A DNA stretch of 14,705 nucleotides, from assembly GCA_046262635.1 (NCBI GenBank), contig JBHEMK010000129.1:1-14705 (forward strand), written 5' to 3'. A program made the position numbers and the translations under genes. Origin of the DNA: JBHEMK01 sp046262635 (GTDB taxonomy: Bacteria > Actinomycetota > Thermoleophilia > Gaiellales > Gaiellaceae). Positions within the stretch are counted from its first letter, which is position 1, and each line of letters starts with the position of its first letter. The notes beneath the pieces were generated by a model. That model saw nothing but the letters and a program-made list of their open reading frames with translations, was not told where the DNA came from and did no database searches. Of the stretch, positions 13,281-14,705 are shown one piece after another.

Positions 13281-14340
13281 GCAGGCGGAGGCGAAGCGCC
13301 TCCTCCGTGCCGCCCTGACGGAGGGCCACGCACACGCGTACCTCCTGCACGGTCCGCCTGGGGTCGGCAAGGGGCGTGCGGCGACCGCCTTCGCCGGCGA
13401 GCTGCTGGGCGATGTCGAGCGTACGGCCCGGGGCGCACACCCTGACCTCTACGTGCTCGAGCCGCTCGGCGACCAGATCCGGATCGACGACATCCGTGCG
13501 CTGCGGCGCGATCTGCACATGCGTCCGTTCGAGGCCCAGCGGCGCGTGTACGTCGTTCTCGGCGCCGACACGATGAACGAGGACGCCGCCGACGCGCTGC
13601 TCAAGGACCTCGAAGAACCGCCGCCGTACGCGGTGATCCTGCTCGTCGCGAGCGATCTCGGCCCCCTGCCGGAGACGATTCGCTCGCGCTGCCAGCTCGT
13701 CCCGTTCCGGCGTCTCTCCGAGAAAGCGGTGCGCGAGGAGATCGCCGCGCGGGCTCCTGAGCTCACCCCCGAGGAGCACACAGCGCTCGCGCGCGTTGCT
13801 GCCGGACGCCTCGACCGGGCAATGCGGCTGCTCGATCCCCCTGCGGCGAACCGACGGAAGGCCCTGCTCGAGGTGGCGCGGTCGGTCTACCTCGACCCGG
13901 CCTTCGATCCCGCCCGCGCCGCGGGCACCCTGGTGGACGGAGCAGCAGAGCGCGGGGCGGAGGCAAGGGAGCTCGCCGAAGCGCAGATGCTCCATCTCGA
14001 CCTGACCGACCGTGAGGCCGAGCAGCGCGCCAGGCGCGCGCAGCGAGGGGCGGAGCGCGACGAGCTGCTCGCCGCACTCGAGGAGCTCGAGGCCTGGTAC
14101 CGCGATCTGGTCGTAGTGGCCGCGGGCGCGGAATCGGCCGCAATCCACTGCGACCGGCTCGCCGAGCTCAGCGTTGACGGAACCCTCGAGCGGATGCAGG
14201 GCGCCGAGCGCGCGTGTGAGCTCGTGCGCGGGACCTGGCGCGCCTTCGAGGAGTTCCAGCTGAGCCCCGGGCTTGCGTTCGAGGCGCTGTTTGTCGAGCT
14301 ACGGCAGGAGTTGGGTGGACCCGCGTTGGCCACCGCTTGA
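13255..14340 (+). CDS. holB: DNA polymerase III clamp-loader subunit delta'
   Basis: From GTG 13255 the protein has 361 residues. The AAA+ module has a Walker A-like GPPGVGKG (33-40), the NEDAADALLKDLEEPP segment (108-123) and sensor-1 SRCQ (144-147), all typical of delta' and gamma/tau proteins. It is part of the complex that loads the sliding clamp. Typical delta' proteins have four cysteines of a zinc module between Walker A and the HPD motif; here that region (about 50-62) is short and has no cysteine, so the zinc module is missing. The rest of the fold appears complete, with a long Glu/Arg-rich C-terminal part. The start overlaps the end of tmk by 26 bp. An open frame extends upstream to 13147 inside tmk, but GTG 13255 gives the usual short N-terminus. 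Confidence 0.92.
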   Translation: MDSFETFPEQAEAKRLLRAALTEGHAHAYLLHGPPGVGKGRAATAFAGELLGDVERTARGAHPDLYVLEPLGDQIRIDDIRALRRDLHMRPFEAQRRVYVVLGADTMNEDAADALLKDLEEPPPYAVILLVASDLGPLPETIRSRCQLVPFRRLSEKAVREEIAARAPELTPEEHTALARVAAGRLDRAMRLLDPPAANRRKALLEVARSVYLDPAFDPARAAGTLVDGAAERGAEARELAEAQMLHLDLTDREAEQRARRAQRGAERDELLAALEELEAWYRDLVVVAAGAESAAIHCDRLAELSVDGTLERMQGAERACELVRGTWRAFEEFQLSPGLAFEALFVELRQELGGPALATA

Positions 14341-14705
14341 GGGATGCGGCAGCGGCTGCGCCGGATCTACGGTGCACGCGACGGAGCTCGGAGCCAGGAC
14401 GATGGACGCCTCAGCCGCGCGGCCGCAAGGGCCAGGTTCGGGCCGCCCCGCTCAGTCTGGCGCCGCGCACCTTGGTGGCGACCCGCTCGTCCGGACCCGG
14501 CGCGTGGCGGCAATGCCACTGCCGTCACGCGGTCAGGTTAAGAGCAACCCGAGGCGATCGGGCGTAAGGGCTACCCTGCTGCTCGAGCTCCTCGCAGGTT
14601 GTCAGTCACATGGGAGCTGTACTTCGTCGGGACGAGCGCCGGGTCTGACTCCGCGTGCCTTCCGCAGAGGGAGTTGCCCCAGCGACCGGGGCTTCCCGCT
14701 CACCT
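14341..14705. other. Gene-free stretch after holB
   Basis: I see no convincing protein gene in these 365 bases. Short open frames exist but have no family signal and look like chance products of high GC. No tRNA T-arm pattern is visible on either strand. The stretch holds the hairpin at 14501-14531, a weaker imperfect hairpin at 14669-14697 and a TACCCT at 14572-14577 that could be a -10 box. It may contain an unannotated RNA or the promoter of a gene beyond the window. Confidence 0.5.
14501..14531 (+). terminator. Hairpin, possible terminator of the tmk-holB operon
   Basis: The arms 14501-14512 and 14520-14531 (CGCGTGGCGGCA with TGCCGTCACGCG) pair over 12 positions, 11 Watson-Crick and one G-U, around a 7-nt loop. 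It lies 160 nt after the holB stop. No U-tract follows, which is common for high-GC actinobacterial terminators but weakens the call. Confidence 0.4.

Noticed and set aside
14515..14521. GCCACTG resembling a cobalamin riboswitch core piece
   Set aside because: It stands alone, with none of the other conserved riboswitch segments around it, and is explained by the hairpin at 14501-14531.
14337..14567. A 76-codon frame after holB
   Set aside because: It has low-complexity Arg/Ala/Pro composition, no ribosome-binding site and no domain, and the hairpin lies inside it.

Overview
The window is about 70% GC, dense with genes on both strands, and reads as ordinary chromosome of a high-GC actinobacterium. 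A Thermoleophilia-type lineage (Gaiellales or Solirubrobacterales) would fit the combination of a B12-dependent ribonucleotide reductase, DUF3054, a stand-alone LytR_C protein and GTG/TTG starts. That placement is inference from gene content, not a proven assignment. I see no rRNA, tRNA, CRISPR array, insertion sequence or phage gene.

Layout. (1) 1-2508: the 5' part of an HtrA/DegP-like membrane-anchored protease on the minus strand, divergent from an OmpR-type response regulator and its histidine kinase. The short gap between them holds four CTRAGA repeats at exact 11-bp spacing, a likely response-regulator operator serving both sides. This looks like an envelope-stress module of the CpxRA-degP / CssRS-htrA / MprAB-pepD kind. 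(2) 2747-4984: a DUF3054 membrane protein and a zinc alcohol dehydrogenase, translationally coupled on the minus strand. A dienelactone-hydrolase-family gene runs divergently and shares its start codon bases with DUF3054. (3) 4981-9215, minus strand: nrdJ (class II ribonucleotide reductase), a strong hairpin terminator, an AlkB-family dioxygenase and a NudC-type NADH pyrophosphatase. All three act on nucleotides or nucleic acids. nudC shares its stop bases with the hydrolase gene. (4) 9318-12605: a secreted, glycine-rich, membrane-anchored protein of unknown function, divergent from a large O-antigen-ligase/polymerase-like membrane protein with a TPR tail, then a convergent small LytR_C protein. 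This is an envelope-related block. (5) 12687-14340: tmk and holB, overlapping and probably one operon, with an apparently leaderless start for tmk. (6) 14341-14705: no convincing gene, but hairpins, one of them a possible operon terminator.

The clearest unexplained signals are the 4 x 11-bp operator at 419-462, the hydrolase gene bounded by CATG and CTAG tetramers that it shares with its neighbours on both sides, the uncharacterised CW-DW-CY glycine-rich membrane protein with in-frame 24-bp repeats, the back-to-back -10 boxes before tmk, and a DNA polymerase III delta' subunit without the usual zinc-binding cysteines. I found no wholly new multi-gene defence or mobile system; most genes belong to known families.
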